Shown in pieces: positions 1-12,855 of a DNA stretch of 64,000 bases (position 1 is its first letter; every line of letters starts with the position of its first letter). This DNA is from Trichoplax adhaerens (taxonomy: Eukaryota > Placozoa > Uniplacotomia > Trichoplacea > Trichoplacidae): positions 6,677,855 through 6,741,854 of the forward strand of contig NW_002060946.1 in assembly GCF_000150275.1 (NCBI RefSeq). The letters run 5' to 3'. Below the pieces are notes generated by a model. That model was not told the origin of the DNA, did no database searches, and saw only the letters and a list, made by a program, of their open reading frames with translations. The translations under genes and the position numbers were made by a program.

Positions 1-11
1 TTCTTTCTTAG

Positions 12-3000
12 GATCGATGATGACAATCCAATTAAATTTTACTCGCAAAGTAGTTTGTAGCCAATGCAAAATTTATTTACTTACTATTGATAATTGGAAA
101 AAGTTGCAAGCCGGCATCCATTATAATGATAAATCGGAACAAGAGAAATCGTGTCAAAATATCTTGCGGACTGCTCATCTTTATGGTAAGAGGCCTATAC
201 AGTGCGCCGTAATTTCGTGCAATATCTAATAGATGATCCTAGATTATCGCAAATTATATGTTTAATCAATTTATGACTATATTTTATTTCGATATAGTAT
301 TTCAAAGTGTATATGCCAATATTTAAGAGTACAACTGGTTTATTGCTGAGATATTGGATTTCCAAAAGTGATTGTTTACCTTATTACTAGTAATACAGTG
401 TATTTATCATCGCCATATAAAAGAATATTTTTCTCACAACTGGTATGAATTACGATACCAGTTGAACAATGTAGCAGTTAAAGTCATTTATAGGATAATC
501 GACTGCACCGTTCGCCAAGTATACTTTATATGCATCCACTCCTTGATGATAGAAATAGGAAAAATATTTTCGTTATGACGGGCATCTTTGTGCAAAAGAA
601 ATTTATAACATTTAATTCGGCTTTATTCGATATCTCTTGCAGAATCTGGATGATATTTATAACTAATAACACATCTACTTCTCTTTACATACTATAAACC
701 TTGCTTTGAGAACAATATTCGTATTTATTTGAAGCATAAACGTAAATGTATATTTAAATAGTGTCCAGTATATGATTGGACTCATAATTAGTAATAATTG
801 TAGTTATAGGGTAATAAACTCAGATGGATTCACCCTCTATAGCTCTAGTTGCATAATCTATTCATATAACAGTACTTCTCTAGTATTATTCATAATATAG
901 CAGTGTTATACGCATATACTCGTGTATTAATAATTGCTAGGATAACAGTTAAAAAAATAGGATGTACAGATTGTTGTTATATTCTTATGGACTACATAAG
1001 CGTAAATGGAAGATCACTGTTCTAATTTACAATGCAACTATCTCAAAACCCATGTTTTATGCCTTTGTTATATGAAATGGATGATTTATTAATTACGTCA
1101 GTGATTCATTGTAACTAGACGCTACTTTTTAGTGGATATTATAGAGAATTCCTTGTCTCAATCTGTCATTACCTCCGCTACTCTGAATGACGAACAGTAT
1201 TCATGTTGGTATCTTGTCTATGCAAATCGTGCAACGTGCAATAGCATGTCCACGCCAGCGGAATCAATCACTCATCAAATAAATTATGTACTAACTCTTC
1301 AAAACGAAGCTATTGATAACAACACAATAACTCATTTCAGCGCTGAAGAAGAAGGTAATAACTTAAAATCCTTCACTTATAAAATAAGCAGAGTATCTTT
1401 AATTAAATTGAGATTTAATAATAATTTCATCAAACAGGGCTCATTTGCTACCTCCAGTATGGTAATACTATCTCTTTGAATGATTGATTAGTACCTTATA
1501 TAATTGCTATTAGGTATTCTCCTATTTTATCAACGTTTTACGTTCGTGCACTTTTTCGTAATGTGTCTTATGGCAAATTCAGTCGTACAAGTTATTAGCA
1601 AGGCTGGACCGATGCATCAGGTATTATTTGGGTTATAAATGAGTTCAATATTGAACTATTTTTATTCAATTACTTTATTATATCCAAGTTAAATAATCAA
1701 TTCGGATATGTTCTAATAGGCTATGGTACAGCTAGCATTTGCAGAAGTATTTCTATTTCTCAGCTTAATCCTTGCTACCTTTCACCTTCTGCAGTATGTA
1801 TAACCGTGCTATAATAAATTACTCAAAGTTAAATACCAATTTTGAAAATTAAATAACATTCGTAAAAATCTGGACTTTTATTACAGATACTCTTCAAATG
1901 GCATGGGTATGCCAATAATGTTGTTCTTATCCAATTGTGAGTACAATTTATGCTATCTCGTTTACCTATCGAGTCGATTTCCTGTTAATTGTTTAAGCCT
2001 ATTAAGAATATCACATGATACAGTCAGTACTGGTATCAATGGTCTAATAAACATTGGTTATTTAAACGACAGGTTTCGCTTTGGCATCGCGTTTCTATAT
2101 GTTTCGAATGCTTTGTGGAACGTCGTTTGCGTTACTACGTGGAAATACATTCCTTAAACCAAGCCGTGAAAATTGGGCTTTAACTATTGCCATATCGTCG
2201 GTTTTTGCAGAGGTTATTTCTTTTGCAATAGCAGATCTGCTGATCATTGTATTATCGATAATTTTAATCGATCTTTTTAATTCGGACTATTTTGTAGGAG
2301 ATAGTAATCTGGTATAAGTTGTTTTATGATGAACTTCATCGCTCCCTGATATGCTATTTTAGTCTTGGGACGCAGCCTTTAATCTTATTCAGACTTGTGG
2401 CTTTTGGTATTATCTGCTATAAATTGAGCGAAATGATATCAGAAGCGCGTGGAGCTCTGAAAAGGGAATTCTATGTTAGATTTTCTATGGTTAGTTTTCT
2501 TTCGTATTAAATCACCATTGATGTCTCCATAGTAATTATGACTATAATATATCTTTTAATTTTATTTATAATTTATCGCATGATATCTAATTTATAACAA
2601 TCGTATTACTCGATAGTGCTTGTTTAATTCCTTCTACGCTGTTTTAAATTTTTTAGATCTAGTTTGCTTTAGCATTTCTTATTTGTTTTGGATTATTTTT
2701 CAGTGTTGCATATTGTGGCTTCTTGCACCTGTTGTATTCTCGTGCTTGGCAAGCTTCTTTTGCCGACAGTACTTTGGAATAGCCGTAAGTATCTGCTGTA
2801 GAATGCATGCCCATTTATGCAATTGCTTATGAGATTCCGATATATGACATAATTTAAGCTGTTTATACCCTTTAAACCCTTTTACTGACTAAGTTACGAC
2901 TGTAACAACTTTATTTTTACAGCTGCTTGCTGATGGAACGTTACTGTTGCAATTTTGTGCTTCCTTTCTGATGTATCGATTGATTATGTCAAGAAGCCTA

Positions 3001-3066
3001 TATTGGGAAGTTTCAGCACTATCAGCTAGTATACTACCAACTAGGATTGGTTCAATCCACAGATAG
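12..3066 (+). CDS. GPR180/TMEM145-like seven-transmembrane protein, 5' end missing
   Basis: Probable member of the GPR180/TMEM145 (intimal-thickness-related receptor, GpcrRhopsn4) family: a lumenal N-terminal beta domain followed by seven membrane helices. The window opens on a splice acceptor (AG at 10-11), so the signal-peptide exon lies upstream. Visible exons: 12-185, with CSQCKIYLLTIDNWKKL; about 1130-1354, with SCWYLVYANRATC and then HFSAEEEG; 1514-1620, which joins in phase to give GILLFYQRFTFVHFF; 1720-1797, hydrophobic and ending in FHLLQY; about 1887-1936, with YSSNGMGMP; about 2060-2315; about 2320-2500, with LFRLVAFGIICYKL; about 2700-2787; and about 2923 to the TAG at 3064-3066. 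The FSadE-G, H-x-x-x-Y-s-NG and C-terminal LYWEVS segments are family hallmarks as I remember them. The 1797/1887 join does not keep phase as I place it, so one boundary there is wrong. The gene converges on WDR53. The family is confident; the exon map is approximate. Confidence 0.82.
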
Positions 3067-3672
3067 ATTGTAAATTTTAATATCGAACATGTACATAACC
3101 ATTGCAACGTCAAAGATTGCTTGAAGTTCAAAATTTTAGGTTCTAAAGAGCGTATTTGTATTGCCATGTCATTTCAATATACTTGGTTGGTAAATACCAC
3201 AAATATCGCATCAAATTATTTACGCCATTTAAAGTGTACTACCATCAGATACTTTACGCCTCACTATATAGCTGATTTATTGAATAATGTTAATCGATAT
3301 ATCGTGTTTCTAAATATGTATATTACGAATAAACGTATATTCAACTATCTGTCAATTGCGGTACAATTATCGAATTGTACTACGTCTACTGGAAACTAAT
3401 TGTCCGTTTGAATACATTTATTAATCTGAAGGGCTAAAATATTTTATCATCATTGATATTGTCAAAGAACGTTTCTATAATTCGCGAATGGAATTTAAAT
3501 TCTATTTTTATCCTTTCAATTGATTGATTATATGATACTATAATTGGCTTTATTAGTACTAGCTTAACGTCCTGTCGCTTCGCTGACAGAAATACTACGG
3601 TCTTTTCAACTCTGAAATGGAATGATTGAAATTGTTTGATGAAATCAGTCAGTGGTGCTATATATTAGCTCT
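3067..3672. other. convergent intergenic gap, nothing recognised
   Basis: This stretch separates the stop codons of the GPR180-like gene (+) and WDR53 (-). It is AT-rich with only short chance reading frames. I see no repeats, RNA gene or further exon. It presumably holds both 3' untranslated regions. Confidence 0.6.
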
Positions 3673-4704
3673 TTACGATGGACAACCTATGTTTGAATAT
3701 AGTGTAATTGACGGCGATAAATCAGACACCATGATTATTTGAGATGGTGCATCAGATGAAGCTATCCAATTGACTTTACACTTATGATCAATCACCACAG
3801 GAGCAGGATATTCACATTCTTCATCTTCATTTTCATCGCTACCATCACTTAGTAAATCCCAAAGCATAAGTTTACCGTCATTGCCTGCGCTTACAAGGTA
3901 GTTTGTAGATTGCCACCTGGTAAAGTGAGATTGATTAGCACATAGCGAATGGCCACTTAAACATTGCGTGTGAACTAATTCATCTTCCTCATAATCAGTT
4001 TCAAATACATAAATGTTACTATCATTAGTTGCACATGCAATTCGATTAGAATTCCATGCGACGTCAAGATGATGAATAAATGGTGGATTGACCATCGTCG
4101 CATGATTTGATTCCGATGGACTTATATCGTTAATGTTGATCGTTTGCAAAACCGTAGGATTTTCTTCACTATCGATGTCGTAGTAATTCAATTTACAATC
4201 CATACCAGCCGAGATCAACTTGAAGGGCTGATTTGGTAAGAATTGAACGCACGAACAAATGCTATCATGGCAGCATTTATCCATATAAACAGCTCCATTT
4301 CGTAAATCGATAACGACAATAAATCCAGCATCGTCACAAGCAGCTAAATGAGATTCCGTGCAATTTACAGCGATTTGATTAATTTCCTCTTTATTGTAAT
4401 CGAAAGAGCTGCATAAAGGATTCTGTTGACGTAAGTCATACTTGAAGATTCGTCGGTCATCATTGCAATATAAGACATGCTGGCTTCCATTGGCAAAAAT
4501 AACGCTATTGCATCCATAATCTGATTGATCTTCTACCCAATTAGGAGGAGGCAAGGTTCGAATTGTTTGTTTGTTGGATAGCTCCAGCACATCGACGACT
4601 CCATGATCGATCCCACATGCAACAGTGCCACCTTGGCTGATATCAACGGACAAGATTGAATTATCAGCTTTTGCCGATGATGGATGATACCTTTCAACTT
4701 GCAT
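3673..4704 (-). CDS. WDR53: WD repeat-containing protein 53
   Basis: An intronless 343-residue WD40 beta-propeller, close to the roughly 358 residues of human WDR53. Blade motifs are visible in order: ILSVDISQGGTVACGIDHG near the N-terminus, IFKYDLR, FIVVIDLR, LISAGMDCKLNYYDI, RIACATNDSNIYVFE, and LVSAGNDGKLMLWDL near residue 270. A short acidic loop (DGSDENEDEE) follows, then the family's C-terminal KVNWIASSD segment. WDR53 is a predicted DDB1-CUL4-associated factor (DCAF), meaning a substrate receptor of CRL4 ubiquitin ligases; its substrates are poorly known. The start is the first ATG of the frame, and MQVERYHPSS leads directly into blade 1. It faces away from UBXN7 across a tandem-repeat block and lies 11 kb from CUL4, the scaffold of its presumed complex. 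It is unusual here in having no intron while its neighbours have many. Confidence 0.94.
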   Translation of the reverse strand: MQVERYHPSSAKADNSILSVDISQGGTVACGIDHGVVDVLELSNKQTIRTLPPPNWVEDQSDYGCNSVIFANGSQHVLYCNDDRRIFKYDLRQQNPLCSSFDYNKEEINQIAVNCTESHLAACDDAGFIVVIDLRNGAVYMDKCCHDSICSCVQFLPNQPFKLISAGMDCKLNYYDIDSEENPTVLQTININDISPSESNHATMVNPPFIHHLDVAWNSNRIACATNDSNIYVFETDYEEDELVHTQCLSGHSLCANQSHFTRWQSTNYLVSAGNDGKLMLWDLLSDGSDENEDEECEYPAPVVIDHKCKVNWIASSDAPSQIIMVSDLSPSITLYSNIGCPS

Positions 4705-5082
4705 ACTGTCTTTTAAAAGTATTTGACAGGCTTAAGGATGATGTTGCATTTAATTTACTCGTATGCTTGGCTGTTTACAATACATTAATGTGGTGGGCCA
4801 ACAAGCCGCAACTGGTGTGATGGCTGGGCCTGCAGATTCCTTGTTTGCTTTGAATTACTAAATACAGCAGCACTATTTTGATACCTCTTAATTACACTGC
4901 CGTATACTACGTTAGTTAGGAACAGATGTCCTGTTAGCGACACAGCGTAGCTTTGTCAAGACTTATCCTACTATACTATACTATGAGTATGTCAGTCTAC
5001 TTATACTGTGTACAATATAGTATATATTCTAGTTGGTTTGCAGTAACTTGGCTCAATATTGCGACTATACTCCCTTTAACAC
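4705..5082. other. WDR53 5' flank
   Basis: Non-coding sequence between the WDR53 start codon and the first repeat unit, presumably containing its promoter. I see no clear TATA box or known motif beyond several short CTATACTATA-like runs near 4975. It forms one half of a divergent promoter region with UBXN7. Confidence 0.5.
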
Positions 5083-6513
5083 GACAAATAGTTTTGCAGA
5101 AGCTGAGGAAAGACTTGAAACTGCAGTAAAAGTTCCTTTGACTTGATGAGTTGACAACACAGAGACAAAATCAATTGTAGTGATCATAATACTACGGTGT
5201 CCATCATCATCGATGGCGAGGTCTATCTAGAAAGTAGAAAGGAACAGATAGATTTGAACTCGTTGGAATTATTCGAGGCATAATACAGTCTTGCTAGCTA
5301 ATCAGCGTGTAGATTAGCCATTTTATGATGGATGGCAGTAGGCTAAATTGTGTATGATGGATGCAGCATTGGTAGAAGCCGTACTGTGCCTAATTGTAGC
5401 AAGTATCATAATGCAGTCTCGTTAGCTAATCAGCATATGGGTTTTTATGATGGCAGTGGGCTAAATTATGCATGATGCATGCAGCATTGGTAGAAGCCGT
5501 ACTATGCCTAATTGTAGCATGTATTAACCTGACAAATAGTTTTGCAAAAGCTGAGGAAAGACTTGAAACTGTAATAAAAGTTCCTTTGACTTTCTGACTT
5601 GACAACACAGAGACAAAATCAATTGTAGAGATCATAATACTGCGGTGTCCATCATCATCGATGGCGAGGTCTATCTAGAAAGTAGAAAGGAACAGATAGA
5701 TTTGAACTCGTTGGAATTATTCGAGGCATAATACAGTCTTGTTAGCTAATCAGCATGTAGATTAGCCATTTTATGATGGATGGCAGCGGGCTAAATTATG
5801 CATGATGTATGCAGCATTGGTAGAAGCCGTACTGTGCCTAATTGTAGCATGTATTAACCTGACAAATAGTTTTGCAAAAGCTGAGGAAAGACTTGAAACT
5901 GTAATAAAAGTTCCTTTGACTTTCTGACTTGACAACACAGAGACAAAATCAATTGTAGAGATCATAATACTGCGGTGTCCATCATCATCGATGGCGAGGT
6001 CTATCTAGAAAGTAGAAAGGAACAGATAGATTTGAACTCGTTGGAATTATTCGAGGCATAATACAGTCTTGTTAGCTAATCAGCATGTAGATTAGCCATT
6101 TTATGATGGATGGCAGCGGGCTAAATTATGCATGATGCATGCAGCATTGGTAGAAGCCGTACTATGCCTAATTGTAGCATGTATTAACCTGACAAATAGT
6201 TTTGCAAAAGCTGAGGAAAGACTTGAAACTGTAATAAAAGTTCCTTTGACTTTCTGACTTGACAACACAGAGACAAAATCAATTGTAGTGATCATAATAC
6301 TACGGTATCCATCATCATCGATGGCGAGATCTATCTAGAAAGTAGAAAGGAACAGATAGATTTGGACTCGTTGGAATTATTCGAGGCATAATACAGTCTT
6401 GTTAGCTAATCAGCATGTGGATTAGCCATTTTATGATGGATGGCAGCGGGCTAAATTATGCATGATGTATGCAGCATTGGTAGAAGCCGTACTGTGCCTA
6501 ATTGTAGCATGTA
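5083..6513. repeat. 330-bp tandem repeat array, about 4.3 units
   Basis: Near-identical units repeat at exactly 330 bp: the AATTGTAG anchor recurs at 5621, 5951 and 6281. The first interval (5173 to 5621) is 448 bp because 118 bp of the unit's middle is internally duplicated around 5340-5460. Units begin with a variant of acaaatagttttgcaaaagc and end in gtgcctaattgtagcatgta. Short open frames recur in each unit because 330 is a multiple of three. I see no protein family in them and read the array as non-coding. It fills most of the region between the divergent WDR53 and UBXN7 starts. Confidence 0.93.
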
Positions 6514-6792
6514 GTAGTGACATTAGTTTTGCTTAGCAATACCAAGTTGTAAGAATGGGTCAATCGTTTGCCTAAGAAATCACTTTCTTTCGTCAGTGAA
6601 TCAGAATGCTAAGTCAAAACCCTTCCATTCCCGGTCAAAGTCATGTCACGATCATGTGCCTACAGTAATGAGTACAGTAGCCGGTGAATGGCTTCTCGTT
6701 CCCCTCTGGCATTTTTAAATCACACATGCGCACACTTAAAGTTAGCGGCCTTACTCTTCGCTTTATTGGAGGTTAATGTTCCTTCAAGGAAG

Positions 6793-9700
6793 ATGGCGAC
6801 TGTTCCAAATAGTGCTGAATGGCGCTACCTTTGTCAGCAATTTATTGCTGTTACTGATGCTACACCAGAAATTGCCAAAAATATGCTAGAAGCTACTACT
6901 GGAAATCTTGAAGAAGCCATTAATCTTTACTTAGAATACTCACGTCGTGATACTACCAATGTCTCATCCAGTACTGCAGAAACGATTTCACCGCAACAGG
7001 AGCAGTTGAGTATCCTAGCCAATTTTTTGGATAGTCTATAATGAATCCTGATAGAGTAACGAAACACTGATTTTAGAATGTTCCCTTGTTCTATGTCACA
7101 ACCATACAAATAAAACAACGGTCGATATTATAACTGCCCCTTGAAACATGTTAATAGATTATGGATTCAATATGCAGTGTAGTAAATTTGTAGAACTGCC
7201 AACATTGTTCATTTTGTCCATGATGGACATATCATTTATCAACTCGTCATATCAGAATAAGGAATGATGATTTTCATTATTCAGGGAATATGTACGTGAT
7301 CCAATTCCTCAGACACAAGAAGTTTTAGTGCAAGGCAGCAATTTTGTTCAAAGTAAGTACCGTTGTCAATTTTTAAATGTAAAATATTGTAAGCTGAGGA
7401 CAATCTCCTTTATATTCTTGACAAACGCATATGCAATACACGACCTCAATACTCTTCTGTTCGTAAATTACTATGCTCGCATAAAACGACATTAGAAAGT
7501 GACACATCGACAAACTAGCAATGGATTAAAGCATAGTACAGCAAATTTCTATATAGCGTATGGACTTAACTACAGTATTTATTTGATGAATGAATTGCCT
7601 ATTGGCTGATCGACTAAAACTGATCAATGATGAACTTAATGGCTGTACTAAATACTTACTGTAACCTGTAATTGTCGTGGATTTAAAAGTTCAGTGATAC
7701 TATCATGCTATTGTACTATTAAATTGATTCAATTTTAGTTGCTTATGTTTCCTGTCTTTCTTGGCTAGATTTAGGTTAGAAATTTAAAATACTGTATTTT
7801 GAAAGTTCTGTTAAACTCTTTTCTAACGCTATAAATACGAGATATACGAACGAAGGATATATCATTCATTGGCCTTGGTAGTCATCACTACGTCTAATTC
7901 TAGAACTCTAATTCGATCCCTTGATAAGTAACTACATGATCTAGAGCAATGTAAAAATACAGCAATTGTCCTTAATTACATTGCTCTATCAGTGATTCAT
8001 TGGTAAAGTATAGAGAAGCTCCTGTCAATATCAATCTGTTACTAATGACTGCATCTTAGTGTCACATTTTCCTGCTCGATAGACGCACAATATTAATAAG
8101 CCATACTGCTCTACGTTGGCTCTGTACAAAAGTTGATATATGACGGCTTAATCTATGTGTACGTATATAGGAGCTTACAGGAAAAGAAAAATTTCGTCCA
8201 CGTCCCCATTCGATAACTTTCGTGATTACCGAGAAGAAGCGCGTATGTAATCGATGAATAATCTGCCAATTGGCCACTTTCTTAACCAGATTAAATATTT
8301 GTACTCTCTTGCTACTTGCAATCTTCAGGGATTAGAGAATCTGGTGAAACTTCATCATATAGTAGTAAGAAGCGAAACTTGAATGATCTATTTAGGCCAC
8401 CAATTGATCTAATTCATCATGGAGATTTTGAATCTGTGAGTATCACCAATATTATAGATACTATGATCGATTTCTTTACTTTTATTGATTACCTTTGATA
8501 CTATAATTGAACTGCTGTTATACCATTGTACAAAATTACATACACACGTACGCATACTTGTGTATAAATTAAACAAATCTCGAAATATTCGTTTACATAC
8601 ACCAGATGCTATCGTCTTACAGCGCAATCACCGACGTGATCACGTTTTGGACATAGAGTAATATTGATTGCCGACACTTTTCTTGATAGGCTCGTCAAAG
8701 GTGTCGAACAGAACAGAAATGGCTACTAGTTAATTTACAGGATATGAAAGAATTTAGCTGTCAAGTATTGAATCGGGATGTCTGGAGTAACGATATCGTG
8801 CGGGATATTATTAAAGAAAGTTTCGTTTTTTGGCAGGTAACATATAGTACTAAAGTAATGAAAATTTCTTTCACGTCTGAGATCTAAATTAACTGAATAA
8901 GTTATAAAATATCGCTTTATCGATCATTCAAAGGTTTACCATGATAGTGAAGAAGGATATCGATATGCGCGGTTATACAATGTTTCCTCTTATCCTCACA
9001 TTGCTATAATAGATCCCCGTACAGGTATTTCCCTTTTACACGTATACCTATTTATCAACCTGATTATATAAGTTATATCGTTTAGCAGCTTTGGTACTCT
9101 TGCTTCTTATTCTAAATGTGTCGATAGGCAACATCATCCTTGTAGAGGTTTCTATAAAATTTAAACGTAATTTATTTGTGTCAAATGAACGATATAGGAG
9201 GAAAATTACTATCATTATCGAAAACTGAAGCTTCTACTTTTTGTACTACAGGTTACTTATAGAGTTCTAGATACATTTTCTTAAATTGAAATACAATTAT
9301 GTTAAGATGCCATCAATTTGAAAATGAATCTATAATACTACAATCGTATACCTTACGAAATATTATGATAAAATTCTGTCTTTTGAAACCTAAATCCAAA
9401 AGGTTTAAACGAGTATTTTATCAAACTATAGTAACTCGATTTTTATCAGAAAATCCTATGATCGAGTCACCATCAAAGAACAGGTCAAAGCGAAAGGTAC
9501 AAATGATAATTTAAGTGTAGTATTATTTAACGCGCAGATAGTGGTACAGTTATTTTAACGTCTTTAGTGTCTTATCTATCAATTATGTAATTGAAACTTT
9601 CCTATTTCAGACAAATATAATAGATCATAGCGAGGAGTCACAATTAGAAGCTGCTATTGCAGCATCAATACAAGAATCTTGTGTAAATCATAAGACCAGT

Positions 9701-10466
9701 GAAAAGGTAGAAGAAACAGTTATTTTAGATAGTGATAGCGATGTCATTCTTTCCAAAAGCGATGATGACTTTAACGAAAGCGACAGTTGTGAGGAAGATA
9801 TAGGTATAAAAAATGGTAAGATCAATGTGCATCTTTCTTAAAATTATCAGCTCTGATATCCATGATCATAACTATTTTCTACGTTGATGTTATAGAAATT
9901 CGTAAACCATCCATTGAAAGTGAGAAATCTATTAGTGAAGTAATGGTTATAAACTCTGTTGTAAGAGAAACTGATGAGGTTGATTTGACTAGAAGTAAAG
10001 ATCAACTTTTACCGGAATATACGCGTAAGTAAATCGGTTTACTCACTACTTTATTAGAAATATACGCGTATAAGTTGGTTGTGTATGGCTAACTGAAAAT
10101 CTACGTACGCATTTCTCAGATACAAATCCTATTAAATTTTTACTTCGTTTTCCTAATGGAGAAAGAAGATATGCATCCTTTCAAGCCAGTGCTACTGTTA
10201 AGGTAAACAAACAGAATGATGAAAATATTGGTAATGTTTAATAATTCATAGCGCTAGCTATGGCACGGCAGTCGTAAATTAACTATATCTTTGATAATAT
10301 GCTACAGGAATTGTTAAAGTTCGTTTCAGATCAAGGATATGATATGCGAGAGTACGAACTAATTACAGCATTTCCCCGCCGAAATGTATCAAGCTTTCCG
10401 TTGAATTCATCTTTAGTTAATAACGGGCTACAAGGAAATGATACAATATTTGTACAGATGAAATAA
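6793..10466 (+). CDS. UBXN7: UBX domain-containing protein 7 (p97/VCP adaptor)
   Basis: p97 adaptor with the full UBXN7 order UBA-UAS-UIM-UBX. Exon 6793-7004 holds the UBA (FIAVTDATPEIAKNMLEATT, then NLEEAINLYLEY). Exon 7285-7352 encodes VRDPIPQTQEVLV. Exon 8329-8435 has LNDLFRPPIDLIHHGDFE and 8741-8836 has QVLNRDVWSNDIVRDIIKES. Exon 8934-9024 has YHDSEEGYRYARLYN and IAIIDPRTG; with the previous two it forms the thioredoxin-like UAS domain. A poorly defined exon ends at 9496 (IVTRFLSENP). Exon 9611-9815 has the UIM (SEESQLEAAIAASIQES) and an acidic stretch. Exon 9896-10024 is a linker. Exons 10120-10202 and 10308-10466 form the UBX (FLLRFPNGERRYASFQ, ELITAFPRR). In the family, UBA binds ubiquitylated substrates, UIM binds neddylated cullins and UBX binds p97. 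The ATG at 6793 begins MATVPNSAEW; an upstream in-frame ATG at 6688 would add an unrelated leader. All clear junctions keep phase. The first donor (GTTGAG) and the 9025-9496 exon are uncertain. Confidence 0.94.
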
Positions 10467-11174
10467 CAGTTGTTTGATATGGCTCATCTTGACTGTATTC
10501 ATTCTGCTGTTGTGTTATTAGATGGAGAATATCTTATGGCTAGACATTATTTGCAAACTGTAGAAAAATACGTTATTCATTTACAGTAAGAATTTGTAAT
10601 GATAATGAAAAGAGGATTATCGATTATTTGTTTATTGTATAAATTTTAGTATAAATTGCTATTCTGTGCACTATTTGTACATATTGTCATTTCAGCAGGA
10701 ATTATTTGGCTGTATCTTAAAGTCTATTGAAAGTGTGTGACGCTCATTTAGCGTTGTCAATTAATGAAGGACTATCAATATGGATCGTAATAAGTATCTA
10801 CGGTACTGTAAATTAGAACGCTACCGATAACCCACCCTTTCGCAATATGTTCTGTTGCCTTATCTCACATGATTATCGTTATTCGATGATTATTATTTTC
10901 TTACTATAGCAATTGCCATCATGTAGTCGATTTTTTAATGATTATTTATATCTCCAATAGATTCGTGATTTGCTACGTTCAATTTCTGATATTGTACAGA
11001 ATTAATATTGGTACCCGTTCTATCCTACAGTAATACGTGATAATTATTATTGTTTAATATTCTATTTTCAGCACCTTTTCTATAAACTAATGCATTATAG
11101 GCGTATTTGAGTCAATTTTCCTATGTTCCTACGTAGCTTATTGATTAAACAGTGGATCATTTTACTATTCTACT

Positions 11175-11366
11175 GATGGTCTATCGATATAGTCATAGCG
11201 TAGTGGGTTAATCACTTCCTTTTTGTACTCACATACGTTGTACAGTAGTAGTACAATAATATAATGTGTAGATGGTTTATCGATATAGTTATAGCGTAGT
11301 GGGTTAATCACTTCCTTTTTGTACTCACATACGTTGTACAGTAGTAGTACAATAATATAATGTGTA
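11175..11366. repeat. 96-bp direct tandem duplication
   Basis: The segment starting gatggtctatcgatatagtc at 11175 recurs from 11271 with only a couple of substitutions, each copy ending near the ataatgtgta run. There are two copies and no coding sense. Confidence 0.9.
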
Positions 11367-12171
11367 TTAAACTGTGTAAATGCTCATTGAATAAGAAGCG
11401 TTGTGTTTTATCGCGAGTTTCGGAACGGACTCGGCCAATTTGCCCCTGATCGCTCACCATCGGATGATTTACCGTGGACAATTTGAAATAGTAGAGTGGA
11501 TATCGATCTTTACCAGGGATAGTTAGCAATGTTTTAAAAAGGATCGTTTGAGTTAGTAGTCCTTGTGAAAGGAAACTACAGTCATTACAGCAATCATGTT
11601 TATCTAATTACAGACTTGCGGTAAATATAAATCAACGCATTTTACTGCAAACACAATCATACTCAACGATCAGACCTTTTCTCTGGGATAAAGGCCAAAA
11701 ATATCGAAAGACAGTTCCTTACTGTAGATCTTCTGTGCCTCTTTCCTTAGCCATTGCGACTAATTTAACCGCACTGATAATAATTCAATGTTCCATTTTA
11801 ACAGACATCGAATTTATAGAAGTCATCATAAAAATACCTTTTAGCCTAAGTATATACGTAAGTTTTCTTCATGGACTACTCGATGCTATATTTAGTGTAG
11901 ACTTTAGGTGTGTCGTACTATGGATTTCTAGTACAATATTTAGTTACTAATTTTTTAAAGGAAGTAAACGCCTAGGCAGAGTTGAGCATCAGAGATCTAC
12001 AGTACAGTGCATGGATCCAGCATCTGCTTATGTTTACAGTAGAATGCAGAATACGGTACTTAAGAGTATAGCATTTTGACGACTTTCTAGTAAATGCTAT
12101 AGAGGTATTTTTCACCTCCACTAGTATACTGTTGGCTGCTAAATATGGAGGCTGATTATTATTTCGCTAGT

Positions 12172-12216
12172 CCATGAACTTTTAGATTGCTTGGCAACAA
12201 GTCTAAAAGTCCATGG
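12172..12216. repeat. 15-bp imperfect inverted repeat (hairpin)
   Basis: The left arm 12172-12186 (ccatgaacttttaga) pairs with the right arm 12202-12216, with one mismatch, around a 15-nt loop. It could be a fold-back remnant of a small transposon or a chance hairpin; no target-site duplication is evident. Confidence 0.6.
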
Positions 12217-12855
12217 CTGGTCATTCGAACTTGCCGTACTGATTACAGCTGGGCTCCAAAGTAGCTACCAAGTACAGTAGACTCACTCCTCTCTTGTATA
12301 AAGACAGTCGATTTTGAATTGACTAATTTTCATCTAAATTAAGTAATATTACGTTGAATCTTATTATCTGCAGCTAAGCTAACTTCTGCTTGGAAATATT
12401 CATGTAAGATTGTAGATGTTACTTGGAAAACAGACATGGAAGATTCATACTAACGTAAGTAGCCATTTTTCGATCTTTACTGCTTCATTGGGGGTAAGAA
12501 AAGTCCATCTGTCTGTAGCTACTGCCACTTCCTACCGTCCATACTTCTGTACACAGTGTACAGTACTGTACAGTCCATACCATTTCCAGGTATGCCGCGT
12601 TGCATGCTGGTGACACAGTGTACAGTACACCGAACACTACAGTATCGCACACTGTACACTCTACGGTATGAGACTCTAGCTCCTCACGACTGTTGATTGC
12701 TGCTGGATCATTTTTTTCTGATATTGCTTCCGAGCGACGATTAATTATTTGGAAGCTTTTCCTCGGAGCTTTTTCATCGTTTGGCACCTTGTCTGCTGTG
12801 ATAGCAAGTTTAGAACTGATCGACTCAACGTTTCTCTTTGCTAATAGAAATTAAT

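Larger units (their letters stand above)
10467..12855. other. intergenic region between UBXN7 and NDUFA1
   Basis: I recognise no gene in these 2.4 kb. They contain a 96-bp direct duplication (11175-11366), a 15-bp imperfect inverted repeat (12172-12216) and a cluster of GTAC palindromes around 12545-12665 just upstream of NDUFA1. The longer open frames are short, unconserved in appearance and lack a splice context. Confidence 0.55.

Noticed and set aside
5426-6295. Three near-identical 64-69-codon minus-strand frames spaced 330 bp apart
   Set aside because: The spacing equals the repeat unit, which is a multiple of three, so the frame repeats mechanically. No start context, domain or splice partner was found.
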